NCBI GenBank assembly: GCA_019973155.2
Contig: BPQB01000108.1
Span: 34,129-98,128 of the forward strand
Reading direction: 5' to 3'
DNA length: 64,000 nucleotides
DNA from: Phanerochaete sordida
Taxonomy: Eukaryota; Basidiomycota; Agaricomycetes; Polyporales; Phanerochaetaceae
Shown here piece after piece: positions 34,661-45,599 of the stretch. Every line of letters starts with the position of its first letter. Positions within the stretch are counted from its first letter, which is position 1. The notes under the pieces were generated by a model, which worked only from the letters and a program-made list of their open reading frames with translations, was not told the DNA's origin and did no database searches. The position numbers were made by a program, and so were the translations under genes.

Positions 34661-36001
34661 CTAATCTGATGCATCCATAGCATCCTGCTCTGCCAGCCAC
34701 GCCTGATAGCTTTCCCGCATTGTTGACGCAATTAAATCTCTTCGCTTCTCTGTGTCATTCCTTTCTGTCTCTGTAACTCCTATGCTGAGCTGAGCTGAGT
34801 CGTCCTCTTCACCTTCTTCAGGTGGGTCGTCTCCCTGTTCTACATCGTCGTCGCTGTCTTCAGCAAAATCGTCATCCGTGCCGTACATATGGATGAAGTT
34901 GAAAATTGCTGCAAAAGCAGGGAAGAACTTGGCCTGCGTCTTGATGTCGAAATCAGCACCTCGACCCATGATGACAAACTTGCGCTTGGCAGCTCCAAAG
35001 GTGCGCTCGATAATGTTCCGAAGCTGTGCGTGGCGTAGATTGAATAGTTCTTGAGCGTTCCGTGGTCTGCAGACCATTAGCAAATTATCCAGCCTTGTAT
35101 ACTAAGGCCTTACCTGAGATTCGCAGAGCCCCACTCCTTGAGATGGTACCGGACTCCACGATATGGCACAAGAAGTGCATCACAGAGTGGAAAGCCAGCA
35201 TCACCAAGATAGAAATAACCGTCCGGTACAGGGAGTGTGAACCTTCGAGCGTGGTCGTATACACGACTGTCTGATGCGCTGCCTTCCCAGCCTGAAGCAA
35301 TGTAGCAGAAGCGCATGTCCCAGGTACATGCAGCAAGAACGTTGAAGGATAGATTTCCGTGGCGGTCGCGAAAGCGCTTTGCAGCACCACTTGGGGGATA
35401 TGCAGCAACGTGTGTGCCATCAATAGCGCCAAGGGCATAGTAGAAGAAGGGATAGAGCTTGCGATTACGGGTAATGGAGGGTGGAAGGGTGGTTTCGTCA
35501 TTGACCGGGCGAGGAAGATGGATCTGCCAGTTGAGAAAGGGTGGGGCCATTACTGCTTCTAACACCTCATGGATGCAGCTAATGGAGGCCTTAGACATAT
35601 GATAGTATAGAGCCATTCAACACACACCGTGACACAGTATCCCCGCTGCGCTGAAACTCTTCACCAATATCCCGCTGCGTTGCGCTGCGCCGCCCAAAAT
35701 ATAAAAACATCGCCACCTTCTCCTCAACATTGACATAACGTGAGTCCTGTAGCCCCCCCTTCTCCACCAGCTGAACACAGAGTGCTATAAAGACATCAGC
35801 ACTCATGCCAAATGCATTCTGAATGCGCCTTGGATGCCCTCTGATAAGCTCGTCCACCCAGTGCTGTCCTGTGCGAATGGAGGTGTGATATGGGACAGGA
35901 TTGAAGCGTGCCTCGCTTTCATCAAGCACCATAAGCCCAACCAGTAGGGCTAGGATGCCTACAAGCCGACGGCGCTGCTCTTCTGTGAGGCGGGTGGTCA
36001 T
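34661..36001 (-). CDS. Harbinger-type DDE transposase, 414 aa, apparently intact
   Basis: The enzyme cuts and rejoins transposon ends in the nucleus (DDE_Tnp_4/HARBI1-like family). Exons are 36001-35628, 35578-35114 and 35066-34661; introns of 49 and 47 nt use GTGTGT...TAG and GTAAGG...CAG, and the coding length is 1,245 nt with no internal stop. The N-terminal helix-turn-helix-like region includes EEKVAMFLYFGRRSATQRDI. Catalytic-motif candidates are intact: AIDGTHV (Asp near 178), GSASDSRV, YLGDAGFPL and the Glu in IIERTFG. The C-terminus is acidic and then charged. The start at 36001 is the first ATG in frame; the frame is open slightly upstream. The length is normal for the family. It may be able to act if a working SANT partner exists elsewhere. 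Confidence 0.85.
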
Positions 36002-36156
36002 GGAAAGGGCTATACATGCGGTGGGATGCACCGACGCAGCTCGAGCAGTGGCTCGATAAGAGGTGATGCGCGTTATCTAATCTATTATCACGTATCTACT
36101 ACATTGGGAAGTCACAGCGTGAGCTCGAGCGCCGAGGACGACCGCTGGCGTTCGTC

Positions 36157-36201
36157 GCGACCGCACGACCGCCGCGACCGCCAGCGTTGCCGATCAGGGC
36201 C
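36157..36201 (-). repeat. 45 bp inverted match to 23573-23617
   Basis: The two 45 bp stretches are reverse complements without mismatch by eye. They include gccgatcagggcc here and ggccctgatcggc there. This one lies about 155 bp beyond the transposase start, the other at the outer edge of the right inverted arm near 23.58 kb. It may be a fragment of a shared repeat. Confidence 0.7.
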
Positions 36202-36229
36202 TTATTGCATCCCTCAGACCGAGACGCTT

Positions 36230-37895
36230 TTGCTGATGACGAGCTACTGACCCAGAGTCCTGACGATACTCGTGACTGTTGACCTTCCATCCACAGCCGT
36301 TCTCGCGCAGGGCTAAGACCACAACGGCGTACATCATGTTTCACGCGTACGTGCGGCACGTAGGACTAGTCTCCCGCTGATGTATGTATGTTTGGGCAGG
36401 TTCCTCAGTCTGTTTGGCGCCGAAACTGTGGATCCCCGAGCGTGAACGGTTTGTCTCACCATACACTTCACGTACGCATCTCACGGATCCTTCAAGGGGC
36501 ACAATTGGTTCTGCTCCTGGCAGATCGTCGGCCGCAAGGCTGGCGCCGTGTCAGTGTACGCCTGCAGAAACGCGAAGATCGTACTCCGGCGGCGGCGGCG
36601 GCGGCGGCACAGGCTCCGTATAGCTCCCAGGCGAGGCCGACGAGGCGACTTCAGAATTCGATAGATATACTGAACGCTGGTGAGTGCAGCAAGTGTCGGC
36701 TGGTCGTCGTAGTGATTCGACTGACTTAGAGTGACCCAGGAAAAACCCTTCAATCTGCGCTCCTTTTTGCACCTCCCGCACTGGCAGCCAAGCAAGGCAT
36801 ACGTCTCAGGCTGCTCGCTGAGCACAAGACCGTAGATCTGCGAAGCACATTATCCTCGATCAGTTGAGAGATCTGGTGCGTATCCATTGTGCGTTAATGC
36901 TCGACTGCTCTGACGAACGCCGCAGCCGAACGGTTATATTGGCGGCGCACTTGAACGCTCTCCTGATGATTCATCGAACGGTATGCTCTCGTTATGGCCT
37001 CTCGGGATTGCAAGATGTGCTGACTATCTAGGACAGGATGATATGGTTGCGCTGAATCACTCTTCCTGCCTTGGCCGCGATATCTGATTCCACAAGACCG
37101 AGATCCTGATCGGCGGACTCAGATCGCTCACCCGGCCTTCACGCTTTGCCCACTCTGGCCAGCTCGACCGCCTCCTCCGCCACGCCAGATCAAACACGCA
37201 GCGAACAACGCCACGATTCGAGCACCGAAACACGACTGCCAAAGCGAGAACCATATTCCATCCCTGCGACACCCAAAATGTGGAATCTTGGAGCACATTG
37301 CGGCTCGTCTGCGACATCCTGGAGGCACGAACCTGGTGCTGTCACTCTGATCGCGGCGATGCGCTTTGGCTTCGTGGAGTCGGTCTGCAAGGCCAGGCCA
37401 AGGGCGGAGTTCGAGCTTGCACGACGAAGCACGACCGCAGGAAGTCGATCTTTGGGATCGCTACACAGCTGAATAGCAGCTTTTGCAAGCTTGATTGGCC
37501 CACGTACACGACGAAATCGGGCTGTGTGTCGCCGTAACATGCGCGCCGAGGCTGGCTGGCCCGAGCCGAAAAGGGCCACGCGTGTCACCCAGGCTCTCAT
37601 CTGCCGGACCCATCATTCCACGGTCTGTTTGTGTAGACAGGCCTTCAGAGGTGCAATTCACAGTGTCAAGCTTTTCTCTTGCGCGCAGCTGAACGTGTAC
37701 GGATCGGATGGACGTACGCAATAGACGCCGGATCTGGTTCGCTTTCGGCGACGACGGCGAGTGCGTTCCTCACCTCCCGACTTCCACCACCATCCACAGA
37801 ACCGACGCACTGCGACACCCGCACACGACTGGACTCGTCTGCTCCTTGCATCCATCCCTCCTTCTTGACTGCGCGCCTGTCACTCTCCTCCCGCT
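36230..37895. other. No recognisable gene
   Basis: Apart from the GGC run and the end of the 45 bp match, only chance-like frames are seen. The stretch 37470-37890 upstream of the orphan gene may contain its promoter, but no clear TATA box was found. Confidence 0.4.
36589..36611 (+). repeat. GGC microsatellite, about seven units
   Basis: A run of ggc triplets lies in otherwise non-repetitive DNA. The surrounding frames are short and unsupported. Confidence 0.8.
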
Positions 37896-37899
37896 CAGT

Positions 37900-38862
37900 A
37901 TGGCTGAGTACCGCCGCCGCAGCGTTCCTCGCATGGTCGAAAAGCGACTCACAGCGACGATAAACAGCCCCGAGTACATTGCGAAAGTCCAGAGCCGCGA
38001 AATCCCCTCTACTCAACACTCGTGGCCCTTGATCGCCACACGGTCGAAAGTGGAGAATGAGCGGCGGCGATGGGTGATGTCGAGCGTGATAATCGGGCCG
38101 GTTGCTCAGTTCTTGAAGAATGAGGTACTTGGCCCTCGAGGCACCGCTCATATTTGCTCGGTGCGCATAGATCTCCGCTGCTGCCATGTTTCGGCTCTCA
38201 GTACTGACACTCTCTTGCTGCATAGGAGATACTCAATCCGCTCAAGTCGAAGACGGTACTTGCGGGGATCGCCAGAGCGATAATCTTGCCGGCCCCTACT
38301 CCCCCCAATCGCCGACAACAACAGTGGACCGCTAATTCAGCTGGCGTCCTCAGCAAAGTTCCGCCGCCTGAGGCAGCACCGGTTCATCCCACCACCGACC
38401 AGTTTGGCGCTCTCCTATACGCATGCAGAGAAAAAGGCGGCAACGCGGTGTTCGCTAAATACATACAGTTCCTGTATGGCGATCTTATCCGCGAGGCATA
38501 TCACGTTGTCTGGGCCAAGTACGTCCATGTTTCTCGCAGCATGCCTCATCGCTGACAAGGCGTTTGACGTTCACCAGCATCAACGTAGGCAAGATTCCGG
38601 AGGGCCCGGTTTCCACCATGGGCACCATGAGAATCTCGCCGCATGGGCAGAAGAAGAACAGACATCGGAGCACCGGTACCCGGGGTGTCGAAGGGGCCAC
38701 GAAAGGCTACAAGAATGCGACGTACAAGGGTTCCGCTCGTCGTGGTCAGTATCTGCTCAGGTGTTTATCGCATAGAGCTGATGATTCCCCGTAGCTGGGG
38801 TTCCGAAAAACGGGGCACCTCGTAGACGATCTTCCAGGATCGCCGCCCTCTTCGGACGCTAA
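37900..38862 (+). CDS. Four-exon orphan gene, 250-aa basic protein
   Basis: The family is not recognised. Exons 37900-38124, 38226-38518, 38578-38744 and 38795-38862 sum to 753 nt, an exact multiple of three. The introns of 101, 59 and 50 nt start GTACTT, GTACGT and GTCAGT and end TAG, CAG and TAG. The protein starts MAEYRRRSVPRMVEKRL, is Arg/Lys-rich, has a helical middle (NAVFAKYIQFLYGDLIREAY), and ends in a very basic tail (KNGAPRRRSSRIAALFGR). The basic ends suggest a nuclear or nucleic-acid-binding protein, but that is only inferred. No signal peptide or membrane helix is seen. Minus-strand frames across the gene are shadows. The intact splicing argues for a real gene. Confidence 0.62.
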
Positions 38863-38869
38863 ACGAGAC

Positions 38870-39550
38870 TTATGATCCGCACGACAGGTGTGTTTTCTTA
38901 CGCTACCTACGGTATCACAGTCTAAACCAGTCTCAGCTCGATCTGTTGCAGGTTCTGTACCTGACCACGAACATTTCTCCAATATTGTTTTGTATTTCTA
39001 CGGATTTCTGTAGCAATATTGTGTTGTATACTTTGTACAGGCCTTCCGCACCCTACAACTCGTCCCCGGGATTTCGTTTCAGCAATCTTGTATCACCTTG
39101 TATCGTTGTACTGTAGACTCAATTTTGTAGCGTTGGAACGTAGCTGGCTGGATTCATACATCTCTGTCCGTGTACTCAGCAACGAGCGGGATAACGCATC
39201 GACGGAGTAGCCACCTTCGTACGAAACATGCCCTGGGTGGTCTGAAGCGGCGTCCTGCAGCACACCAATGAGCACAGAGCCGACGGCGCACGATGCAGCA
39301 GCGGCTTACCTCGACGCACGATGGTGCTGCCGGTCGCATACGCGCTCCGGGGGAAAGCTGTCGCCATAACTAGGTCGTGACGAAGTCGAGCGCGATATGG
39401 TCGAACGCGCTCTGGTGCGGCATCCAGCTCACAGGCGCGAACGCGTCGACCGCGCTACGAAAGCCTACGTGACTCATCTGCTTCTCCAACAGTGCTGTTC
39501 AGGCCAGTCGTGCGCGCCGCCGGTGGTCGTCAAAGCTTTTACATCCGCCC
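38870..39550. other. No gene seen
   Basis: The first 300 bp are relatively T-rich and include tattgt motifs, which fits the 3' region of the preceding gene. No repeat or domain was recognised in the rest. Confidence 0.4.
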
Positions 39551-39554
39551 TAGT

Positions 39555-40612
39555 AGCCGACAGGCTACAAGCGTACGCACGGCCGTGCGCTGCTGCAGCG
39601 CCAAGGTCAGACGCGTCGGAGCGTGCAGCAATCGCGTCGGGGCGGCAGCGCGACGACGACCACGGGAGAAAACGGCGCAGCTCGACGGCGGCCCCTTTCG
39701 CATGCGTCGGGCGCCGGCCGGCGGGGCTGGAGGCAAGGGTCAGGTGAGCCCGTTTATTTCTGTTAAACAAACACACGTGATGGCCACTGCCAGCCCCGCC
39801 AGCCCCGCCAGCCTCCAGAGTATAAATACCCCAGGGCCCCCCGCTCAGGCTCTTCAGCGGGTCCTGTCACTCGCCGCAAGCGTGGACTGGGTGCACCCCC
39901 GCTCGGCAGGTTCTCATCCATTTGCCGCCTGGGGGACGTCCCTCTCCTAGGTTTACCGAGGGCCGCTTCCCAGCGGATCACCTGGATTTTCACTCTAAGG
40001 TGGCCCGGCCTACGCCCCACACGGCTACGCTGGGTTCCTCGAGGTTGGTGTACGCCTCCGGGCTGCCGGCCGACCTGTCGAACGGACTCGCAAGGTCCTT
40101 CGGCGGGCTCCCCGAAGGAGGGGCGACTCCGGTCGCCCTGGGTGTGGGCTTCTTCGCAGCCTTCGGGACAAGTACCCTGCGCGACCTTGGTCGGCAGGCG
40201 AAACCAACACACACCAAATATTCCCTCTAGCCTAGTTACATTACATTTAGTAGATATCTTTGAATACATGTGTCTTCCTCGACCTGAATACGTGTGCGAG
40301 CTCGACGTGGGATCAGCGCGCGACTGAGCTCCCTCGCGCGCCAGCCACTCTTGGCTTTCACCATCATGCTCTGCCACGCTCTTCTCTCAGCGACCACTAC
40401 TCTGACGCACGATTGGTCTCTTCCTCGTTGTCCACAGGTGACGCAGAATGGTTCGCTCGACGTCCTGCACGTGAAGACGACCTGCTAGCTGTGATATTAG
40501 CAGCCCGGCGGCGACGCCGACCAGACGGACTCCGGCCCACATCTTCGACCTCTCCGTGCCTCTCTCAGAGCCAGACAATTCCAGCGCTCGTCGTAGCGGC
40601 TTGGACGAAATC
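39555..40612 (+). repeat. TATA repeat, copy 2 (full, about 1.06 kb)
   Basis: Starts near gacaggctacaagcg and runs through the GC-rich block, the TATA box (39821-39830), the nearly invariant core with twin hairpins (40097-40138), the motif cacacaccaaatatt and a roughly 370 bp tail. The tail includes cttcctcgacctgaatacgt, gctctgccacgctcttc and gacctctccgtgcctc. It matches copy 3 along its whole length in opposite orientation. The edges are judged from where the similarity stops and may be off by 10-20 bp. No target duplication could be fixed. Confidence 0.85.
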
Positions 40613-41159
40613 ACGCAGACTTAGCAGCGTCGGCAGGACGCGCCGTGGGGTGTGCGCTGCTCCTGGGCGGCGAGGCGCCACACGACATTCCAGGGTCACC
40701 TGCTGGCCGACTATAGAGGTGCGCCCTGGCAACAGCTGTCCATCTTCTCAAGCGTTCGCTCCCGTGAGTTAGAGTACTGCTGCTCCTTGATGTATATCTG
40801 AAAGAACGACTTCCAATTCGCCCACCCCCATCTTTACCGTCCGCGTCGACGATGTGGTATTGAAGACTCCACGTCGATATACAGCAACGAGCGTGGCACG
40901 AAGCACCGAGCCTTCCATACCAATGCTAGCAACGTTAGATGCTGCTTTGCGCACTGAGCTGCTACAGCGTTCGGCGCGGCAAGACGACGAGAATTTGGGA
41001 CGCGCGCGACCGGGCCCTGCATAGCCTCCGACTGTGCTCACGAAGACACAAACACATCGTTATGTGAGCCCCTCGTTTTGTATGCGCGATAGAATGCGGA
41101 AACTTACTGTCGCTTGCGCCAAGCTGTGGACGGACGTCACACAGCGTCAGCAATGCCTA

Positions 41160-41290
41160 GACAGCAAAGCGTAAGAGAGCTCACCGCAGTCCAGGCGTGC
41201 TTTGTACTCTGGCTGGCGCCCGGCCCTCCGGATGACTCGGGTTGAGGGTGCGTGTGCTGGTGACCGTTTGCTACGTCCTGGCTGAAAATA
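41160..41290 (+). repeat. Diverged repeat C, copy 1
   Basis: About 70% similar by eye to 47730-47870 on the same strand. Shared pieces include atcagcaa-like and gcaaagcg motifs, gagctcacc/ggctcacc, gctttgt(a/g)ctctggct, gcgcccgg and ggtgcgtgtgct. It may be the relic of a longer repeat. Confidence 0.5.
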
Positions 41291-42187
41291 TTTTAATGGC
41301 CGCGCTAGTTCCGTGATGTCGTACTGAGATATCGTCGCGCGGCGCGCTCGAACGTCGTGCGCCATGCCAGGACGCACTAGTCTACGCGCTTACAGAGAAC
41401 GACTCCGGCCCCAGAACCGCGTCGACGAGCTATGGTGCCCAGTTGTCGACATTCCCTGCGGGCAGAAGACCGTGACGCACGCGCGCCGGCGATCTGAACC
41501 AGCCGAGCCGAGCCTCACGAGTCTAGGGGCTTGCGCGTGTGCTTTAGAGGGCTTGAGCTGCGCAGCGACGAAGTACTTCTCATCGCCGTCACGCTGCAGT
41601 CAAATCCCGAAGGTGAGCTTTGTGTCATCGTACTGGCGTGGGCCCCCCGTAGCTGATTTGCCTTGGTCTCAGGCCTACTGTCCGGCGTTGCGGAGAAGGC
41701 GTTGGCGCGACTACGGCGGCGAATGAGTCGAGAGAGCGCCTGCGCACGGATTGCTAGGAGATGCCAGCGCAGCGAGACGTAGCCCGTACGGACGGCGAGT
41801 CTATCCAGGCGCGACGCGAGGTTGACAGAGTTTCTCAGATGCGAAGTACCCGCAGAGCAGTCAACTTTGCGCGCAGATTGGGTCGCCAGCCAGGTGAGAT
41901 GAACGCCGCGGAATGTCTTCCTCCCTGGCGCGGTACACCGAAGCGAGAGCAGACGAGCAGTCGCTATATCGTACCTTCCCTGCGATGTATACCATTCACG
42001 CCCTACGCCCACGCCACTCGTATGCTCGCGTGTTCACCACCCTGAGATTAGAAATCCAGTAGAATCGATGGTCAGAGAATGGAATACAAGTCCCGGTGCT
42101 ACAAATCGAGGTATAGATATACAAGACTGACGTCGTAGGGTAGTATGTTGAAGGATGCGTATACACAGAAATGAACAGCTGCGTGTC

Positions 42188-43315
42188 TTACGTGTTGCGA
42201 GCGACTAGAGGCTTCGAAGAGCGCTTCTCCTCGTACTCCGCCTTGCCTTTGCCCTTGTCCAGAGGTGCCGTTTCGTCGATGTAGACGGGGCTGAAGAGCT
42301 CGATAGACAAGTCCTCTTCGTCCCACTCCGTGAGCATCTTGACGACCTCAGCTTCCTCCAACTCGTTGTCGACATCGCGCTCGAGGGGCTGCGAATCGAA
42401 TGGAGACGGGCCTTTGAGGGGCCTGTAAGGCACCGCCTTGACCTGATGCACGACTACGGAGCCGGTCAGACCTCTGTGATTCGTCATTCTGTCATTGTAC
42501 TCGCCTTTGTGTAAGGATCCTTTGGGATCGGAATTCCTCGTCGTCCTGGTCCGCTTCCCCTTTGCCTGGTGCTTCGGCTGCGTCTTCGTCGCTCCCGCGG
42601 GCCTCATCTTCGACGGCGATGGCGGCGGCTGATCGGAACGATTTGCGTCAAAGGACTTGCTAATGGGACCGCGACAAACGGTGAGGATGCTGTTCCATTT
42701 ACAGGAGGAGGATACACGTACTAGGCCGCTCCCCCGGCGCGGATCGGCCCCGAGAACAGTGCCTTGCCCCAAGCTTCGAACTTGTCCATCCCAGCTTCTT
42801 CCACGTACATGCTCGTGGCGGTCTCAAATGCATCTCCGGTGGGCTTTGCTTCTTTCTTGTCCTTGTGCGGAGCGTCTTGTCCGAGCCCGAAGGTGAGTCC
42901 GTTGAGCGTCCATTGAACATCCGCGGCAAATGGAGTGAGGTCGGCGTGCTCGGCCATCTTCGAGAACACCACGTTCGACTTGGCCACACTATGGATACTC
43001 TGCGTGACGATAGCGATCAGTTCCATGTGTCTCCGCCGATATAAGGATGATAAAATGTACCGTGTACATCGAGGTATTCCCGTCCGGAAACGTCTCGTAT
43101 ATCACGTCCGCAGCGAGCCCGTTCAGGTAGGCATCGCCTGCCGCCTCATGCACTTCGTTTGCGACTTTCTGGGCGTCGGACGAGGTACTGAACACTCGCC
43201 AGCCGTCGTCGGACAGCGGAACACATTGGAGACGAGTAGGGGAATCCTCGATGAAGTCGAACATGGCTTTCTTGATCCATTCGAATCTTGCTTTGTTGAT
43301 ATCGTCTGCTGTCAT
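42188..43315 (-). CDS. Three-exon orphan gene, 334-aa protein
   Basis: The family is not recognised. Reading from 43315 down, exons 43315-43061, 42999-42722 and 42659-42188 give 1,005 nt, an exact multiple of three. The introns (61 and 62 nt) begin GTACAT and GTACGT and end CAG and TAG, and the first has a CTGAT-like branch site. The protein starts MTADDINKARFEWIKKAMFD; the first 175 residues look globular (for example GWRVFSTSSDAQKVANEVHE and VQWTLNGLTFGLG). The last 150 are disordered-looking: a basic stretch (KMRPAGATKTQPKHQAKGKR) followed by an acidic one (EEAEVVKMLTEWDEEDLS). No signal peptide or membrane helix is visible. It stands between two inverted copies of the TATA repeat. Confidence 0.62.
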
Positions 43316-43319
43316 GACG

Positions 43320-45140
43320 GGAGATGTGGTAGCGTGTGGCGGTAGAAGCGGAAATTGGGGATGCGAGGGCGGGAGGGGGCGGGGGAGGGTGGTGTCGGCC
43401 GTGGTCGTGGTGGTTCGTGTGTAGGATTCGTGCGGGCGCGAGTCGTCCAGGCGTGAGCGACGTCGCGAGCTGCACGACGTCATCTGGACTTGGTTCGAAG
43501 ACGATCGCGAGCGGCGGGCGCCTACACTATGTGACGCGTCTTTGGCCCTCAGCGCGAGACCCGCGGCGGCGGCAGGAGCGCACAGCCCAACGCCTGGAGA
43601 GCAAACGAGAGAGAGGACGCGGACACTAGATATCCGCAGCAGCTGGGGAAATTCTCGGCTGCAGTGGTCTATATTCCTGGGAGCATTGGTGAACGTAGCC
43701 GACTGCCATCCTGCCAGCAAGGAGGGCCCGGCCTGAGCGACTCTACGATTGATCCCTAGGCGACCGGTTCTGTGCAGAACAAAGATGCGGCGGCGGCATG
43801 TCAAGCTTGCGACTCACAACCGCGCGGCGACCGCGGCCCTGAGGTATTGCTCAAATGCTCTAGAGAGCCGTCACCGGCGCACTGCGGCAGGTCGGCGTGG
43901 AATGACGTGTAGCTGTTCGAGCTCGATATGACCCAGAGAAGATATCTAACATGTGCCAGTCAGCAAGCGGAAAGCACGACAGAGACGGGCGAACATACGG
44001 TAAGGCCACGACAGGCCTATCGACTCTCCCATGGTGAATCTCGTCCGCTGAGTACGGTATGGGCGACGATGATCTTGGCTTGCAGGCTACCAGCTCCCTG
44101 TCGCCTCTCGTGCGAGGAATATGCCAGTTCTTGACCGAGGGATTTGGCAGACAGTGGGGTCCTTACAGCGCGCGCGCCGCAGACGGAAGATGGCATCCAG
44201 AATGGAATTACAATGCTTCAGTGTCTATCGCTAGATATGAATGACGAGATGCGACAGGCCAGGCGCGGAAGACGCACGTACTCGACAACGCATGCACTCA
44301 ACACAGCCGACCTTCCAGGCAGTGGAGCATGCGGAGGGAGCCGCGCCACCCCATCGAGGTGACATGGTAGGACATGTTCGAACTGGCGAGCATAAGACGA
44401 CGCATGGCTGTCGGTAAAAGGTCGAGGTCAATGGAGAACAGAGCTGACAGGTTAGTCGCTCGACGATACCTTGCATCATTCACCGCCAAGGCTTGAACGT
44501 TGAGTCGGGCCGCCTTGGACGCGCGAGAGTTGTGGTGCAGAAAAGGGCAACGGCTCAATATTGCTCAATATTGAAGGTCCTCTCTATTTAGGTCGTGAGC
44601 TACCGCGATAACAAAGCGATAAGTTCATACATGAGATGCCCCTCCCTTCAAGGTCGTCGGTAGACCACCAGAGCCTGCTAGTTTCACGGTCGTACTGAGT
44701 TGCTTGGGCTTTTCAGCACAGGATGAGAGTGCGGCTTGAACGTGGAGGATCAACATGGAGACGTCTTCGAGCAGGGCTCCCAATTTCTGCCACGCTGGCG
44801 AGCCAGGTAAGCAAAGCCTGCACCGTAGACAGAGATTGAGCACGCACATAGCCTTTGGCTCCACGACCTCCTCGCGGCTGCGGACTTCAGCACCATACGC
44901 GCTCGACCCTGACACAGCAGCTCGCTCCTGAAGATTCCGCCAGGGCGATATGGATAACCCATCGTATCTCGACGCTGAGGATGCCACAACGTCCACCAGC
45001 GAGTCCTCCAGATATGGGTCCGCCTCGAATATGGTCCTTGTCGAAGTGAAGTGGCGGACAGGAGGGGATGTTCGACCGCAACGTGGCTGCTCGGCGACAT
45101 TGACACGCAGGCCCTAGGTCCAGCGGCTCATCCCTAGGTT
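43320..45140. other. No recognisable gene
   Basis: Medium-length frames occur on both strands without family resemblance. A small direct repeat of gctcaatatt (near 44550-44575) is the only structure noticed. Confidence 0.4.
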
Positions 45141-45145
45141 GTCCA

Positions 45146-45592
45146 CCAAAAGTCTTAGCGCAAGAACAGCGACACCGAACCGGGGCTCGATCCACTCACC
45201 GCGAGCAAAGCGGCGACGTGCCATTCTCAGGACCCGGCCGCGCGAGACATGTTGGAGACATAGACCAGCCATGTGATGGATAGAAGTGCTTCTCAACGCA
45301 TATAGAGAAGATAGAGGTACAGTATCTGCGTAGATTCAGTGAGGCCGGATAAAGTGAGGGTGATGAGTGTCACGGGCGGGCGAGAGTCGCGGCCGATACG
45401 CGCGGGCAGCCAAGCGCTCGCGGAGCCCGATTTGGAAGGGCGCATCACCGACGACGCCACTGCGAGATCGATCGGGCCCGCACGGCGGTTCTTAGACTTC
45501 CCTTCGTTGTGTTCTGCGACCACTTGCCGCGCGGGTCGAGACTCCGAGCCCGCTCACGGATTTGCAGCTTATACGTGCGTTGCCATCGTGGC
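45146..45592 (+). repeat. Dispersed repeat B, copy 2
   Basis: This is the counterpart of 17868-18290. The best-kept part (about 45435-45490) has gggcgcatcaccgacgacgc followed by gagatcgatcgggcccgca, nearly identical to copy 1. Further on, cgagac...cc(g/c)agcc and tac(g/a)tgcgt(t/c)gcc can still be matched. Open frames differ between copies. Confidence 0.7.
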
Positions 45593-45599
45593 TGATATG

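Larger units (their letters stand above)
33673..36001. mobile_element. Harbinger (PIF-type) transposon locus
   Basis: A Myb/SANT-like partner gene (plus) and a DDE transposase gene (minus) face each other tail to tail, with 98 bp between their stops. This two-gene layout is typical for Harbinger elements. I could not find terminal inverted repeats or a 3 bp target duplication, so the outer borders are unknown; the limits given are those of the genes. The left side may be truncated, since the partner gene lacks its front half and the hAT-like element ends only 400 bp away. Confidence 0.7.

Noticed and set aside
33267..36250. Terminal inverted repeats and TWA duplication for the Harbinger element
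   Set aside because: The flanks were compared by eye in both orientations; no convincing pair was found, so borders are left open.
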